A stretch of 64,000 nt of DNA from Zhengitettix transpicula (taxonomy: Eukaryota > Arthropoda > Insecta > Orthoptera > Tetrigidae): positions 68,124,139-68,188,138 of the forward strand of contig CM073595.1 of assembly GCA_037074705.1 (NCBI GenBank), given 5' to 3'. Positions 1-13,222 of the stretch are shown here, one piece after another. A program made the position numbers and the translations under genes. The notes under the pieces were generated by a model, which was given only the letters and a program-made list of their open reading frames with translations, made no database searches and was not told the origin of the DNA. The number at the start of each line of letters is the position of its first letter. Within the stretch, counting starts at the first letter, position 1.

Positions 1-1
1 T

Positions 2-634
2 CTTAGGCTAAGGTTATCAAACCTTAAAGAAACTGACATAAAAACTGAAACAGATAGTGAAAATTGTAGCAACAGTAGTGGCTCATCTTTAAGCAAGACG
101 AACACTTCCTTCAAGAATGCAAATTCTTTAATAAAGACACGAGGAAAACTAAAAGTTTGTCATTCGGACTCTGAAGATAATTCCAAACCATCCATACAAA
201 CTCGCAATCAAGGAAAGCAAAAAGTGCACTACAAAGAAGATTTAAGTGACCAGATAGGTGATAGTGATAGTGGTGTTGGTGCTCATGGTGAACCAACTAT
301 TGGGCCTCTTCCTAGGAGAAGGACAATTTGCTCACGGCTCCAGTATAAAGAAGATGGTGCAGAAAGTGGGGTTGAGAGGCAACTACCACGACGTTCTGTT
401 AGAGCAAGGAGAATAAGCTTCTCGAAGAGAGACTCAAGTGATGACAGCAGCACTCCAGAAACTCCCAAGTTTGCACGTACTCGAGGAAGGCAGATGAGAC
501 GTCGTGTTACAGCAACTCAATATTTTGAGGAGAGTGATGGAGAAAGTTCAGATCATGTACCAAGCATTAGCATCAGCAGTAGAGGGCGTATTCGTAAGCT
601 CACGCCTCGTGCACGTGCTTTATTCACTAAATGA
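2..634 (+). CDS. C-terminal coding end of a Ser/Arg-rich nuclear protein (BRWD3/PHIP-like?), 5' part outside window
   Basis: Frame 2 is open from the window edge to a TGA at 632-634, giving about 210 residues. The sequence is low-complexity and very rich in Ser, Arg, Asp and Glu. It alternates basic clusters (PRRRT, PRRSVRARR, RTRGRQMRRR) with acidic-serine runs (YKED, EESDGESSD) and ends in a basic tail, SSRGRIRKLTPRARALFTK. Basic/acidic alternation of this kind is typical of the disordered C-termini of chromatin proteins and resembles the tail of bromodomain-WD repeat proteins (BRWD/PHIP). No bromodomain or WD repeat lies in the window, so that name is a guess from tail style. The window opens with tcttag, which could be a splice acceptor with the exon starting at 7, but this cannot be decided. 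The open frame, its length and the 3'UTR signal that follows make the coding call fairly safe. Confidence 0.72.
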   Translation, partial: LRLRLSNLKETDIKTETDSENCSNSSGSSLSKTNTSFKNANSLIKTRGKLKVCHSDSEDNSKPSIQTRNQGKQKVHYKEDLSDQIGDSDSGVGAHGEPTIGPLPRRRTICSRLQYKEDGAESGVERQLPRRSVRARRISFSKRDSSDDSSTPETPKFARTRGRQMRRRVTATQYFEESDGESSDHVPSISISSRGRIRKLTPRARALFTK

Positions 635-1010
635 TATTATTACAACCAAATTAATATGAAAAAATGTACGGATGTTTCAAAGTTGTGACCAATTTGAACT
701 GTTCTGCTTTCATATCAAAGTAATTGTCTTTCAGTTGTAATCTCAGTTATAAAAAATTAATAATTAGAGATATTAACATCTTAAGTGGAACATCATTTAA
801 GTATTAGTAAACACTAAGTGTTTGATATGAGATATATCAAATATTTTATGTATTGTCGGTTAATTTTTACATTTGAATTTGTATGTAAATTGGTGTTAGA
901 TTATCTGCCATATTTTCTATAAATATTTTAAATTTGTGTATATTTGACATTCTTATTGTATTGTAATTTGATGTTAGATCAGAAATAAATTGTTTATATT
1001 GAGTGTTTTA
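635..1010 (+). terminator. 3'UTR and poly(A) signal of the upstream gene
   Basis: AT-rich sequence follows the TGA at 632-634. A canonical AATAAA lies at 984-989, followed by a GT-rich stretch (gagtgttttaataacgtg) that could be the downstream cleavage element. The 3'UTR would then be about 370 bases. The exact cleavage site is not visible. Confidence 0.55.
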
Positions 1011-3417
1011 ATAACGTGAAAAGTGTTAAAAATTTTGTCAGAAAGGTATTTTTATTGGTATGTGTATACATATAATAGGAAGTATCGTATGAAGCAAGTG
1101 AAATCGTGCTGTCTCATTAGAGTACCAAATGCTCATTTCTGTTTTGTGATGTACATAATTCAGCAACAATTAAGTAAAAAAAACACAATTAATAGATTCA
1201 TGCTGTCTGACCCAATTTTGTTTGGGGTCCATTTTGTCAATTGACTATGGTAAAACCTCCACAAATATAATCAGTAATTTAATCCCTTGTCAAAAGTACT
1301 TTATATTCATACAGGTTGAATTTAATAACAACAAATAGATATATGATTCAGAGGTAAATTTTATTAATTTTTATAGAATTATTTCATTTTTTATGCCACT
1401 AACTTTAAATATATTTACTCGATAAACTCATTGCATGAAAATGTGTTTGAATTAAGACAATATCTGAATTTAAATTATACAACTAATTTCAAAAGTAAAC
1501 TTTGCAATATTAGCTTAATAATATCCAATTATCAGAGTTATAATTTATTACTCCAATCACACTTGTGGTTTTTAATTTCCTTCATTTAATCTAATAAATA
1601 ATGGACTGTACATGTGTGTGTTCCACACATATATCTACACCTGTGGAGCAAATTTTGTACACGTGTTCCTTTCAAAACCGATAGTAACACGACTACCACC
1701 CCCAGGGACGGAGGTGGAATTTTATAAGAAGCGAAAATGACCGATATTTGCGTCGAATAATTTTTTTCGTGGTCAATGAGATTGATAGGGTTTCTTCCTA
1801 TGTTGTTTGTCTATAATTTCTCCCCCTTTATGTATTTGAGGGACGTTACACAAAAAGAACGCGAAAACAACAGATTGGAGTCGAATCCGGCGTTATGGAT
1901 GTCGCTGAATTTAATTGACGACCCGGGCACCCAGTTAATTGAAAATAAAATTAAAGACATGTTACAAATTTCGCAACATCCAACTATGTAATACTTGGGA
2001 TTAAGCAGGATGCCATTAAATAATTCAGCACTGGTTAAAATTTTAATTAAGTGAAGAAAGTCGAAAAAAATACCTGACCTGATTTGGTGATAAGACGGTA
2101 TAATCAAATACCAACTCACTATTTCAATTTTATAACATAGGAAGAAAATTATTTACTTACCAATGAAACATATAACCTGAAGTGAAAATTTGGTGAGCGT
2201 GTCACTTATTATGTTAATTGCTATTGGTAAATTTAGTTCTTGAATTGTGCCTGTGAAATGTGCTTTAATTTTGTACAGAAATATAATTACATTATAGTAT
2301 TTTAGCAACACGAGAGACGGTAGTAATATTTAAGACAACTTAGTAATTTACACATAGTCGATTAAACTGTTTGAAAAACTGGAGTCTATACAACTATCCA
2401 AGAAATAATGGTTGTGGGTGTGAGTAGGCGAAAAGTATTACAAAGTAGTCCTAGGTATACAATAAATGAAGGCACGTCTCAATAAATAAGTTTTTTCGTG
2501 TTAAATCCCCTGCTGAATTAGTATTATTAAAGACGGTGCTACTAGACGGAAGTAATCCGGGAGACTAATGTATGTGCATGCTTCTCAACTATCAACAGTG
2601 TATATTGATTAATAAAACTATTGCAATGGGAATTAATTATATGCTTTATCCCTTCCTAATATTCCTCTATAATCATATTTCATAAAATAAGACTAGTAAA
2701 TTTACTGAAAAGCTTTACGTCGTTAATTCTGCTCGGAGTCTTTACAGAAATACGAAAATTTTTAATTTATCTTTAACAAGAATTACTACATAAATACTTG
2801 CCAATACTGACTGCTATCGAGAAAACTTAATAACGATGAGCACATAGACTACAATATATTTTTATAGAAACATAAGTTGGTAATGTTTTAATAGATAATT
2901 AAAAATAAGTAAATGAAATATTTTTGATATAATCCAAATCTTAGAAAGGATCATTCCAATACGGACAGTATGTTGTTTGGGAACGGTCTGAAAATCAAGT
3001 ATCCACTCCAACCGCCCACGCACACTCTAATAATAACTTCCTGTGATCTGGCGGAGAGTATTCTCTGTCTTCTGAACATCTTTGATGCAGAGTATGGAGT
3101 TAAGTCTGCTGTTACTAGATGTCTCCTTAGTTGAGGTAGCTTAATGGAGCTTAATTTTCGTATACTTGTCGCAACTTGTTTGGAAATGTTTCGGTGCGTC
3201 GTTTGAAAACAAAATTGGGAACACAATGCTTGGTTTTGTAGTACCCGTGATCCATCTAAATAGTATTAGCCTTTTTTCCCCATTTCCATCTGGTTCCTTT
3301 CACTTAAGATTGTACTTCTCCCTCTCTATTGTCCCCTCCCACCTTAGATATTATCCAATAAGTGCTGCATAACGGAGTAAGTAGTGGTGCTGATAAGCGT
3401 CTGGCCAAATTCCGATA
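1011..3417. other. Intergenic region and 5' flank/5'UTR of the taperin-like gene
   Basis: No convincing coding frame is present. Short open frames at 1776-1991 and 2951-3372 have no recognisable content. CpG frequency rises towards 2950-3417, as expected near a promoter. No TATA box or initiator can be assigned with confidence. An in-frame TAA at 3394-3396 separates the ATG at 3418 from anything upstream in that frame. A 5'UTR exon or exons may lie here, but no transcription start can be fixed. Confidence 0.4.
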
Positions 3418-5598
3418 ATGGCTACGGCCAACTCTCAGGATAACGGATTGGATGATCAATCCATTCCACAATGGAAACGAGAACTTATCATGCGGCGACG
3501 AGCAATTAGTCGGACACTGACTGCCGGGAACACATCAGTGAAGCTCACCTGTCCCGCCACAGTGGCAGGAGTGAAACCGGCCGAGCAAGTGACATCAGAA
3601 GATCTAGCTTGTAAATACCAGCGCTGCATTTCGTCTCCTATAACCTCGAACAAAGGTGCACCGCTGGACCAACCTCAAACGGACTTTCACTCCAGGGAGC
3701 GCTTAGCTAGCTCATCCTCGGCATCTGTTGAATCACCTGCAGTGGTGAATAACATGCGGTTGGTGGAGCATCACGGCAGCTCGTGCAATGATTCTATTTT
3801 AAATGGAATTAATGTAGACGTAAATACTTCTGTTGACTCCAGCTCCGAATGTTATCGTAAAATGGGAGAAGAAAAATCTAAGAAAATGAGTGCTTCAAAA
3901 TCGGCAGTGGACAATTGTGTGGTGCTAAGTGAAAATAATAACTGTTCAGAATTTCGCGGTGAAACTTGTGACTCCGATTCTAGCGAGGAGTTGCAATACG
4001 GCCCCGGTATCGTCAATAAGTTAAAGGATAAGTATATGAGTATGACGCTAAGAGGTACAAAAAATTTAACAAAATCTTCCATAGCTCACTTGAGACGAGC
4101 TACTAGTCTTGAAAATATTGTGGATACAGATACTTTGGAGACCGGAAAACCGCCGCAGATAAAAACTGTGATCAGATTTCCTAACAGGAAGAATGTTGCA
4201 AAGGGTTCAAACAAGCTTCAGCAGGAGTCGCAGCAACATCAGAGATTCAGACCACAAAATCGTGGCAATGAGTCTATGAAAAGGGCACGTTCAGTTGAAG
4301 CTTTGTTGCGTTATGAACCTAAATCTCCTTCTGCAGGGCTGTTAGCTTATGAAGGCAATAGATCAAAGGCTAGAGAAGCTACGCCAAGAGTTCCTCGCTT
4401 ACACCTTCAAAAATCTAAGCCTTTGTTTAAAGATGATATTGTGATAGTGGAAAATAAATCAAAAGGTGAGACTGTGGCTATTACTGAAGATAGGACGACT
4501 ATGGCTAAATTATTTGGCACACAAAGGAAATGTAGCACAAGTGGCACATCCGAAGGTGAATTACCACCTCCCGATGTAGTTAAGCAAACGCTCAAAATTT
4601 TTGAGCAAACGGCTGTGTCTGGGACCAATAAACTATCAAGTGTAACCCAAGGCAAAGTAAACATTAACACAAATGTGAACAAACCTACTGTTTTACCGAA
4701 GCCACTTTCAGATAAAGTGCATCACAACGTGTCAAATAGAAAAGTTACACAAAAGAAGTTACAGCAACATTCGTCCTTGGACAAACATACAAAACCGGTG
4801 TCACTAAAGAAAAGGGTGCCTAGTCCACCCACTTCTCCCAGCAGAGGAAAGTCACCGTCTCCCTCCAGTGAGAGACATTTGTCAGTATCCAAAGATTTAG
4901 AATCTCGACCATTGTCTCCCACTTCAAATAATGCTACAGTACAGAATGGTAGATTAGGAAGTCCGACGACCAGTGTGACATTTAATGACAATGAAGTATC
5001 TGATACTTCGGTGAAGCATGTCTCTCCATCATCCTTGGAAAGCATTCGAAAATCTGGAACCACAGAAGTTTTTCAGTTTCCCTCTGTAAACCCTGAAATG
5101 GATAAAAATAAAACATACCTGCCAGGTTTACAAATAGTTTCTACTAGAACATTGAAATCACCATCTCCGGTACCAACTGTGGATTCACCAACTCGAAGAA
5201 CTCCCAATTTAAAATCACCTGATTCTCCCCAATCACAGAAGCAGATAGGAATTATAAAACCCATGACCCATAATAAAATTACTTCAAGCTCACCACCTCC
5301 ATTAACCCACAGGGAAAGAGAGAAGAATATTATTAATCGAGAGAAGTCTAGTGAGTCTGAAGTGAATTTAAAAAAGACTGAAGACTTGAGTGTTAGTTCT
5401 GTTAAAAGTTTTGTGGAAGAATGCGTAAATGAACCAATATTTCAAAAGCGGATATTGAAGGAAACTAAAGGTCCAGGACTTTGGGACAACAAATTGCAGG
5501 GTAACCAACAGTGTTTCAACTTTGTTAACAGCAAAACATCCATTCCAGATTACATTCCAAATGATGGACTCATCTATTCCAAGTCTGTAAAATTTGAG
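3418..5598 (+). CDS. Taperin/phostensin-like protein, coding exon 1 (residues 1-727 of 887)
   Basis: This is the first and largest of four coding exons (3418-5598, 13223-13390, 18726-18831, 20172-20380). Together they total 2664 nt, or 887 residues plus stop. Exon 1 starts with an ATG in good context (A at -3) and has an in-frame TAA 24 nt upstream. Residues 16-28 (IPQWKRELIMRRR) match the N-terminal P-x-W-K-R-E motif of vertebrate taperin (TPRN) and phostensin (PPP1R18). The middle is long, Ser/Pro-rich and probably disordered, with many SP sites around residues 460-640. The exon ends GAG|GTCAGT at phase 0. In vertebrates the family binds protein phosphatase 1 and actin, and taperin sits at stereocilia bases. 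A cytoskeletal PP1 adaptor role in insects is inferred. Reading through the donor to 5676 adds only a hydrophobic tail from intron sequence. Confidence 0.85.
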
Positions 5599-7498
5599 GT
5601 CAGTAGCTTATGTATTTTAAATTTTATTTTAAAGTGTATCATTAATTACATTATAAATTGGGTTGTGTATGTGTAGTTTTCTTGAACAAAATATTCTGCT
5701 TCTGACAGTGAAAAAATCTAGATGTGGCGTTCACAGTCATCGTATAAGCCCAAGAATATTTTGTTCATTCGTTACACCTATAAAGACAGCATTCTTTTTA
5801 GATTTCTTGTTAATTTTTTCCCCTAATCTTTTAAAGTTATGTGGAGAACTGTGTAATATGCTTGGCAATTCAGTGGTTAATGCTGTCATTGTTTGTTAAT
5901 GTTAACATCTTTCAAGGGATATAAATTAACTTTTCTGAATTTACTGTAACATAATATCCAACTTTTAGTATTTCTGAAAACCAAGTACATTATTGTTTTA
6001 ATTTTTCCTGCATCCATTAGTGAATTTGCCTACTTTCCCCAAAACACACCCATTTTTACTTTTGGTTCCTATATGGGAAGGGTGTGTTTAGTATTGATAC
6101 AGTTCAATTTTCTTTGTTAGTACAAAATAAAGTTACAACTATACAAAATAAAATTAACAAACATTAATTGTATGCTTCCTTACACTTTTTATTTATAATA
6201 ATTTGGCATGTGCACTGTATATTTGACATATATGGTGATACATAATTTTTATTTGTCTTTCAAAATTTATGAATTTGTCTGCAGGAATTTTTTTTTATTG
6301 CTTCACTATGGGAGTATATTTGATCAGTATAGGTGTGTTTATAGTTACATGCCAGGTTACATTTTTATTATACTATTAATATTAATATTATAATTTTATT
6401 TTTAAATCTTCCAAATTTCTTGTAAGCTCAGTTGAATAATTTTACATTTCATAAATGAACTATGTTATATTTTTTATGTATGATAGTAATAATAATTCCA
6501 GGTGCTCAATAACATTTCAACTTCATTCATTATGCATGTTCCTATGTACAAATTTCATGAAAGGCACTAATCAATTCAACATTTGTTTTGACTTGTTGCT
6601 CCTTTTATCATGCTTTTATTTTCCTGGTTAATATTAGAATATGTTAGTAAAGGTTGTATACTGTTAAGTTTATGGTTCACTTTAACAAAAAATTCATGTA
6701 TATGATTTCGAGTAGTCTTTTATTCAATAAATTTTCGAGTAAGAAGATTTGGATCGTGCAAATATTCATCTAAAAGAACAATTTCATCTACTATTTCTCA
6801 TATTTGATGTGACATCTAATGACACTAGTGAATTTAATTTGGAGATAAAATTTCATTGCCTATTTTGTGAAGAAATGTGATGCAAAGTGGTAAAGAAAAA
6901 ATAAAACCATTTGTGGGAAAGGTGATTTGAAGATTGAAAATCATGAATTACCTTTCCTCTCTACGTAGATTTAATTTCCTTCTTCACCGTTTGTAATACA
7001 CATATTTCCTCCACATATCGGACCTCCGACTTCTACTCTAGACAGTTTCCGAAACGTTCGCTTTAGGACAGCGTGTCCTCGTGGAAAGAAAGATTTTAAA
7101 ACTTTAACGTAACAAGTTTCACAAATGGTACATGAAGTTCACCAACTCGTTTCCTTGGAAATCACCCACAATAATATAATATATAAAATTAGTAAACAAT
7201 TTGATTGGCAACAATTATTTCTAACAGTTAGTTCTCTAGTTTAAACATTATTCCAATTCAAAATCTAAACGAATGATTCTGTATTTTTATTTATCTAACC
7301 AGAGAAAATATTTTTCGGAGTTACATGTCTGGTTTCTTTGAATGTGTTGACATAGAAGAATGTTGCATTTAGGTTGTTTCTTGTTTATTAGAAGTGAGGC
7401 TTATGTTGTTATCTATAATAATCTATTTATCTGCCAAATAGAATTTATGATAGAACTGTTGGTTTTTGTGGCGGATGAAACTTCATTAGTAACCATCA

Positions 7499-7555
7499 GT
7501 TTTTGGGTTGTTGGGCCCGTTTAGTTTCGGCAAACAAACCCGACAGCCCAAAAAC
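7499..7555. repeat. Short stem-loop with G-U-compatible stem
   Basis: GTTTTTGGGTTGTTGGG at the left pairs with CCCGACAGCCCAAAAAC at the right. The only differences are T-for-C changes that become G-U pairs in RNA on the + strand. The loop is about 20 nt. A short direct repeat, gaatttatga, flanks it at 7441 and 7561. It could be a small MITE remnant or an RNA hairpin within intron 1 of the taperin-like gene. No function is claimed. Confidence 0.5.
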
Positions 7556-10500
7556 CTACAGAATTTATGATTTCGCCCTGTCGAACAATAGGACACATTT
7601 ACTTGCGCTTACGAAACTGTTTCTTCTGGTGCTCTGGCTTCACACTTTTTCTGTCACCTAGACTGGGTTGCAGTAGTTCTCAATCTATGTCAATACATGA
7701 ACTGAAATTAGCATTCAACGTGTTCGGGGATATGTGACAAGTTTCATTACACCTTTAATAGGAAATTGAGTAATAACCGAATTTCGTTTGTCAGTTTAAA
7801 TTATTCAGCAGAGTTGTTCAGTTCTGAAATATTTATTTTTAATTCGCAAACTTATTTGGTGTAATGAATATATTGCGGATGAGTTAAAATAGCAACTTGT
7901 CTATTCATGAAATAGACGTGTTTCTGCCCAAAAAACGCCGAAATCTACTGGTTATTGTTGTCCGAATGGAATTGTTTTGATTTGGCCTAGTATTGTGTAT
8001 GCTATCTGCGACTTAAGAAGCAGAATTAGAATATTCTACAGGGCTCACCTCGTTACACTTATTAATTTGCACACACAGTTGTTGAAAGTAATTTTGAAGA
8101 TGACCATTACTGTTAATATTAGAAAAAATTTGCAACTATTTTCAGGACTCGGATTAGTATTTTTTGACATTTTAAAATAATTCATCTACAGTTTGATTGG
8201 GCGCAGCGTCATAGTTTCATTTCGCATATGCGTTCAAACGAGTTAAATTTGTCTGTTTTCTTTTCGTTTTCCCTTTTCTGAAAGTACCGTAATTATGACA
8301 AGATTCACGATTACGATCGAAGAAGTGCGTGGTACGCGCATTACGAAGCGTGACAGCAGCGGATGTGACACATATGTGGTAAATATTGCGTAGGTTGGTT
8401 TGAGAGCGAATTACAGCCCCGGTGCGATGAACCCCCCCAACCTTCCTCGCCGTGAGACTGCAACCGTCGCTCTGCCAGCATCGTCTACGGTTGCTATATT
8501 TCTAGTTCCCAGACGAAAATATTTATTTCGCAATTAAAATTTCCATTCGCTTCTCGGTTTGTAAATATATATTGTATATTCTCCGTAATGACCGACGATG
8601 GAACGACTTATTCCGACGTTGCGGCTGCAGAATTCTTTCAGTTCTGCGTGTTTGATCATTTAAGCCGACAATGTTTTTTCGAGGAATTTGTTTTGTGGCG
8701 AACATCATAACGGTGGCAGGCGAATCGCTTACGTCCTTATTTGTACAAAACGAGTGTGGCAATTTGCTGACGTGCTCCCATACCTTTCAGCTTAGCAAAA
8801 TAACCAAATCAGTTGTGAACTGAGACCTCGTATTCGCTGTTCAAGCACTTTGGAAGCATCGACAAACAAAGTTTCACGTTTTTTAAAATATTTCTGCTTT
8901 TAATGGTTTGCGTCGATGAAATCTGAAGATGTTCACTTCTTCGTTCCTGTTGTTCTGTTGAGCAAATAGTTGAAAACAGCTGTATATACACTTTCTTGTT
9001 ATTATTAATTACTTAGGAAAAGTAACGAAACCAGAACCGAAATGTTTGTTCATAGTTTCAAGGAGACTACATATGTTTCTGTCAGAATTTTCATTTTTAC
9101 AAGAATAACCCTTAGCGACAATCGAAATAAGCATTGGTTGCTAACAGGTTTCTATTTCAGGTTAATATGCCTCTGGAATCAATCTTCCACGTTTTTTTAT
9201 GTTTTTTTTTTAGTTTAAGCTTGAAATTCTCGCAAGATTCCAACATTTGTTTTCTTCAAATGTTTTCCCAATTTCGAATAACGACAGTTTTTTACTGTTC
9301 TCGGAACGTTCGTGCGGAAGTGAATTTGTATTTGAAATATTCTGTCGGTATTATTGTATGAAAATGCAACCATGTGACCACGTGTCGACAATAAGGTCAA
9401 TCGCAAGTTTGTCACAGATTGTGGTCGTGAGCTGTTTGGAGGGTATTCGATCTTGGTTCATTCTTCAAGCTCTTTGGAGCGGAATTGCTACGGCGCGTTA
9501 AAGGAATCGGCGAGGTCTCGTACATCGATGAAACTGGTTCGTTCCGGAAAATAATTCGCATTTCTCGTCGATACGGTGCGTTTGCCATTTGAGTCCGGGG
9601 ACAGTAGAAATCGTGAGAATCGTGGCCTTTTTTGCGTGAGCGGTCGCTCTTTCAGACCGGAACTCGCCGCAGTTTCGGGAGCTTGCGGTAAACAGGATGG
9701 ACCTATCGGCGAGGATGTTGGCCAACCGGAAGTCGAGCTGGCGTCTTCCTGTGCCTGGGGACCAAGGCGTCATCCAGTTCTCGCTATGTGCGTCCTTGCA
9801 CACAGATAAGACTATAAAATTCTTCACGCCAGGTAGCTGGGATCCCAGTCTCAGCTCTTGGCCCCCTTGCTCTTTAAATTGTGCGGGTCACTTTTGTCCT
9901 CCATACTGTTTACCGATACGTTGCTCCCTTTATCGATGACGAAAGATACTGAGTATATAAGTACACTACCGTTAGTATCCTTCTCGAGTCGTTATTGTCT
10001 CCGTAGGAACGTGTTACTGGCAAGTTCACGTTTAGTCCCTTACTCGTCGGGTGGCACTTTCGATTTGTTCTTTGCTATGGCTTCTCCCGCGGCCATCGAT
10101 TACTAAGGCCTCAATTTTCGAGTGTTTTTTCAGACGGTCGAATAGTTTACTGAAGCGCGGTGAAGATAAAGTTTATCGAAAGCTGATAAGCAGGCAGCGG
10201 GATAATAGCGAAGGGCAGCCCAGCCCACGCCCCGCTACCACGACAGACACATGACGTCATCCATCTCGGCAAAACTTACCCCAACTCTAAAATCGAAACA
10301 ACCCGAACGTATGGATTCCATTCAAAACGCTCTGAGTATTATGTTCTGCACGTACGCGGGACAATCGTCGACGATGATATTGTTTTTGGGTTCTGGTACA
10401 CGCGGAAAGACAGTTTGCGACGTGGAAAGTAAAGTAAAAGTCACTGAATGCAGACAACCTTGTCGATGGGCCTTGCAAGTGTTGCTTTCACGACTGCGAA

Positions 10501-12046
10501 AATTATTACCTGCCCTACTTCTGCTTGACTTGGTAACGGAGTTTCTGCTCTGTCGCCAGCAAAACCATAGCTCGTTCACAAATTTCAACAACGGGTAGCT
10601 CATTGGAAAGCAGAAAGTAACGACCCTTGAAAATTACGGCGAATGCAGCTGTAGAGCACACAGAACCACGACAAATACAAATATTTATTAGATTTTCCAG
10701 TTTAAGAAACGTGATTTGCAGCAAATTATAACTTGAATGTCGCCAGCTTGTTTGTTTTCCTACTTACAACATTAACGATGCTGTTCGACATTTCCAAGAT
10801 TGTCGCTATTTAATGTCAAATTGTGTAGTTGAACTATCTACGTTGCTTTTTGCCACAGGGCCCACATTGCAAATAAATGTGTAATTAGTGTTTTGTTCGT
10901 AATGTTTATTATAATAGACCGAATGAAAGAAACATACAGAATTCCATTCGCAGATTGTGGGTACGTGAAGTTCAACGTGAAACCAACCGCTTACATTAGA
11001 CTGTTCACGATAATATCCCTTTATAAAAATTTACCTTTTAATTGGATTAAATGTAGGCTAATATTTGAAATGTGATATAATTGTGAATGATGTAGGAAGA
11101 CGTTATTTTAGCTGTTGGAACTGGTTTCCGTGTATTGAGATTTGGTATTGTGCACGAGCGTGACGCAAGCGACTTGTACCGCTTCACAACCACAGCACTC
11201 GCCGCAGTGTTTCCTACCTAACCTGCACCTCAAATACCTGCTTGTTGTATTGGACGCTAAACGTAAGCCTCTTTATGACGTGCAATAAATATAAGAATAG
11301 GATATAGCGATCTCGTTGTATGATAAGCCGGAGGAACGGGTTCATCTCGTTTAGTGAAAATTTTCGGGTTGCGTTCCTGACGTCCTGATCTAAGCTCGTG
11401 GAAATTCCTTCTAAGGACACCGATTTTCCTAGACTGTACAAATGTAGTTAATAGTTGAGTTTATAATCATTCCTCTTTGTCTCACCATATTGCTTCTCCA
11501 CATCCTACCTCGAATTCTGCTACTTACTCATTTTTTACTCTGCAGTTTAAAGACTATGAGAAACCCGATTCCTATCGTTTTTGGAATCCATACCTGAAAA
11601 TTGCTTCTTTCGTGTTAAATATATCGTCAAGTAGTATTTTAAGTTATCAAGGAGATTCCTTGTAGTGGAATGAGAATGGAAAATTTGTGAGTGTGAGGAC
11701 GAATGATCGAGGAAATAGAGGGAATTGGAAGATCATGGTATATAATTTATAAATATTTCATCATATAAGAAACGTGCAGATACAGAAGAATAATTAAGAT
11801 TCCGAACACTCTTACTAAATTTAGTTTAGTCGAGAGTCGTTAATCCTCGTGTTTGGAAATGTACCTCCCTTTTTTAAAAAATTTATTTGACAAAACTTTT
11901 ATCATAAGATTATCTGTTGGTTAAATATAGTTATAGTATATACAAATTTTAAATATGTACATAATTTACATGGTAGGATGGTAATTCAGTTAATTCAGCA
12001 ATTAACCTAAATTTTGCAAAATTTTTATTCTGGTATCTTAATGTGT

Positions 12047-12812
12047 GTCTCTGAGGGTTCACTGGTTATGTTGAATTTGATGGGTTGGATGGAATGAGTA
12101 GGTGGGGCCTGCGGTTGTGAGGATGGGGTGGGTTAGGAGGTGCCAGAGTGTTTTGGGAAAGGATGAGGTCGATAGGATGTTTTCTCTTGAGACGACATGA
12201 GTGTAGTGGTGGGGAGGGTTGCTATGGAATTGCTGGATCGTGGTGTTACGATGGTTGCAGGTGATTATTGAGTTGACTTGGGGAAGTTTAGTTGTGGATT
12301 ATGGAATTTCTGAGGTACCAGGGAGAATTTGTGATTGTGCGAAGGATTATGTTTTGTTTGCATTTTGGCTGAATGGGTTTTGGATGTTGCTCCTCATATG
12401 GATGAGGCGTAGGACCAGGTGGGTTGTATTATGGAGAGGCGTTTTGTGCTGAGGGTGAGTGGGGATTTTCTGTTTAGGAGTGGATATAGAGTTCTGGATT
12501 TAAGGTTGATTTTGGAAAGGAGGTGTTTAATGTGGGGTTTCCAAGAGAGCTTTGAATCGAAGAGGAGTCCTAGGTAGATGGTTTCTGTTTTTGTGGGTAT
12601 TTCTGCGTTGTTTAGATAGAGGGGGATGTGCGGAGGAGGATTTTTGGATAGTGCTAATGGATCGATTACTGATTTGGTGTGATTTATGCTGATTCGCCAT
12701 TGTTTGGACGAATGCTCTAAGTGAGTGAGTGCTGACTGTAGAGGTTGGATATTGGAGGTGAGAGAGGAGGTTTGGTAGGAGGTGGCTAGTGCAGGGATGT
12801 TGTGGAATATTG
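12047..12812 (-). mobile_element. 5'-truncated, decayed jockey-clade-type LINE (reverse transcriptase C-terminal part)
   Basis: Read on the minus strand from about 12812 downwards, a frame encodes the region just after the RT catalytic YADD box through the thumb and the conserved motifs beyond it. It contains LATSYQ, QWRISINHTKS, TIYLGLLFDSKLSWKPHI, LYPLLNRKSPL and SYASSI, followed by a stop where family members have the W of I-W-G-x-T (TGG to TGA at 12394-12396). After a frameshift it continues as ITNSPWYLRNSIIHN. The catalytic aspartates are gone, and the copy begins almost exactly at that box, as 5'-truncated LINEs do. It is dead and lies antisense to the taperin-like gene, about 400 bp before coding exon 2. 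The clade call rests on motif spacing recalled from jockey/BS-like elements, not on a search. Confidence 0.85.
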
Positions 12813-13222
12813 GGTAAATTTTCCAGATTAGCTGGTCAACTCGACGTAAATGAATCGGAATTGTTTACCGACAAATGTGCTGGCTTTCAGAGTATAAGAC
12901 AGGAAATGGAGGTTTCGTGTGGGGATTGTGTAAAGCAATCCTTAATATCGGTTGTACGTTTTCTTGCAACAAGCTTAATTTTTTCTTCGCGGCATTATTT
13001 TTCAAATTGTGGTCCTCGCTTTTCACGAGAAGCTGATCGCGTATCGTAACCAGTGACAAATGGCTGTTGTTGGTCAATGGGGAAATGTTTCACTGCGATT
13101 CATGACACAGCCTTCGCGAAGAATGTCGCATCCCATATTCTGTAGTCAAAGTATATCAACTCAAAAGTATAAAGTCTTGCATTGACCCAATGTTTGACGT
13201 AGAGGAAATTTGTTGTGTTTAG

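Larger units (their letters stand above)
5599..13222 (+). other. Intron 1 of the taperin-like gene (7.6 kb)
   Basis: The intron runs from GTCAGT at 5599 to the acceptor ..tgtttAG at 13221-13222, with both ends in phase 0. The first 1.3 kb is AT-rich and CpG-poor. From about 7010 onward CpG becomes frequent, notably at 8290-8480 and 9480-10260, where an alternative promoter or exon is possible but not shown. A small hairpin lies at 7499-7555 and a LINE fragment at 12047-12812. The open frames at 9498-10724 on both strands have no recognisable protein content and look like chance frames in GC-richer sequence. Confidence 0.75.

Noticed and set aside
5599..5676. Read-through extension of the large taperin frame to 5676
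   Set aside because: The added residues are a hydrophobic AT-rich translation beyond a good donor (GAG|GTCAGT), and exon 2 at 13223 fits the phase.
9498..10724. Cluster of overlapping open frames on both strands as a gene in intron 1
   Set aside because: Frames overlap on both strands without domains or splice continuity. The higher GC content alone explains the lack of stops.
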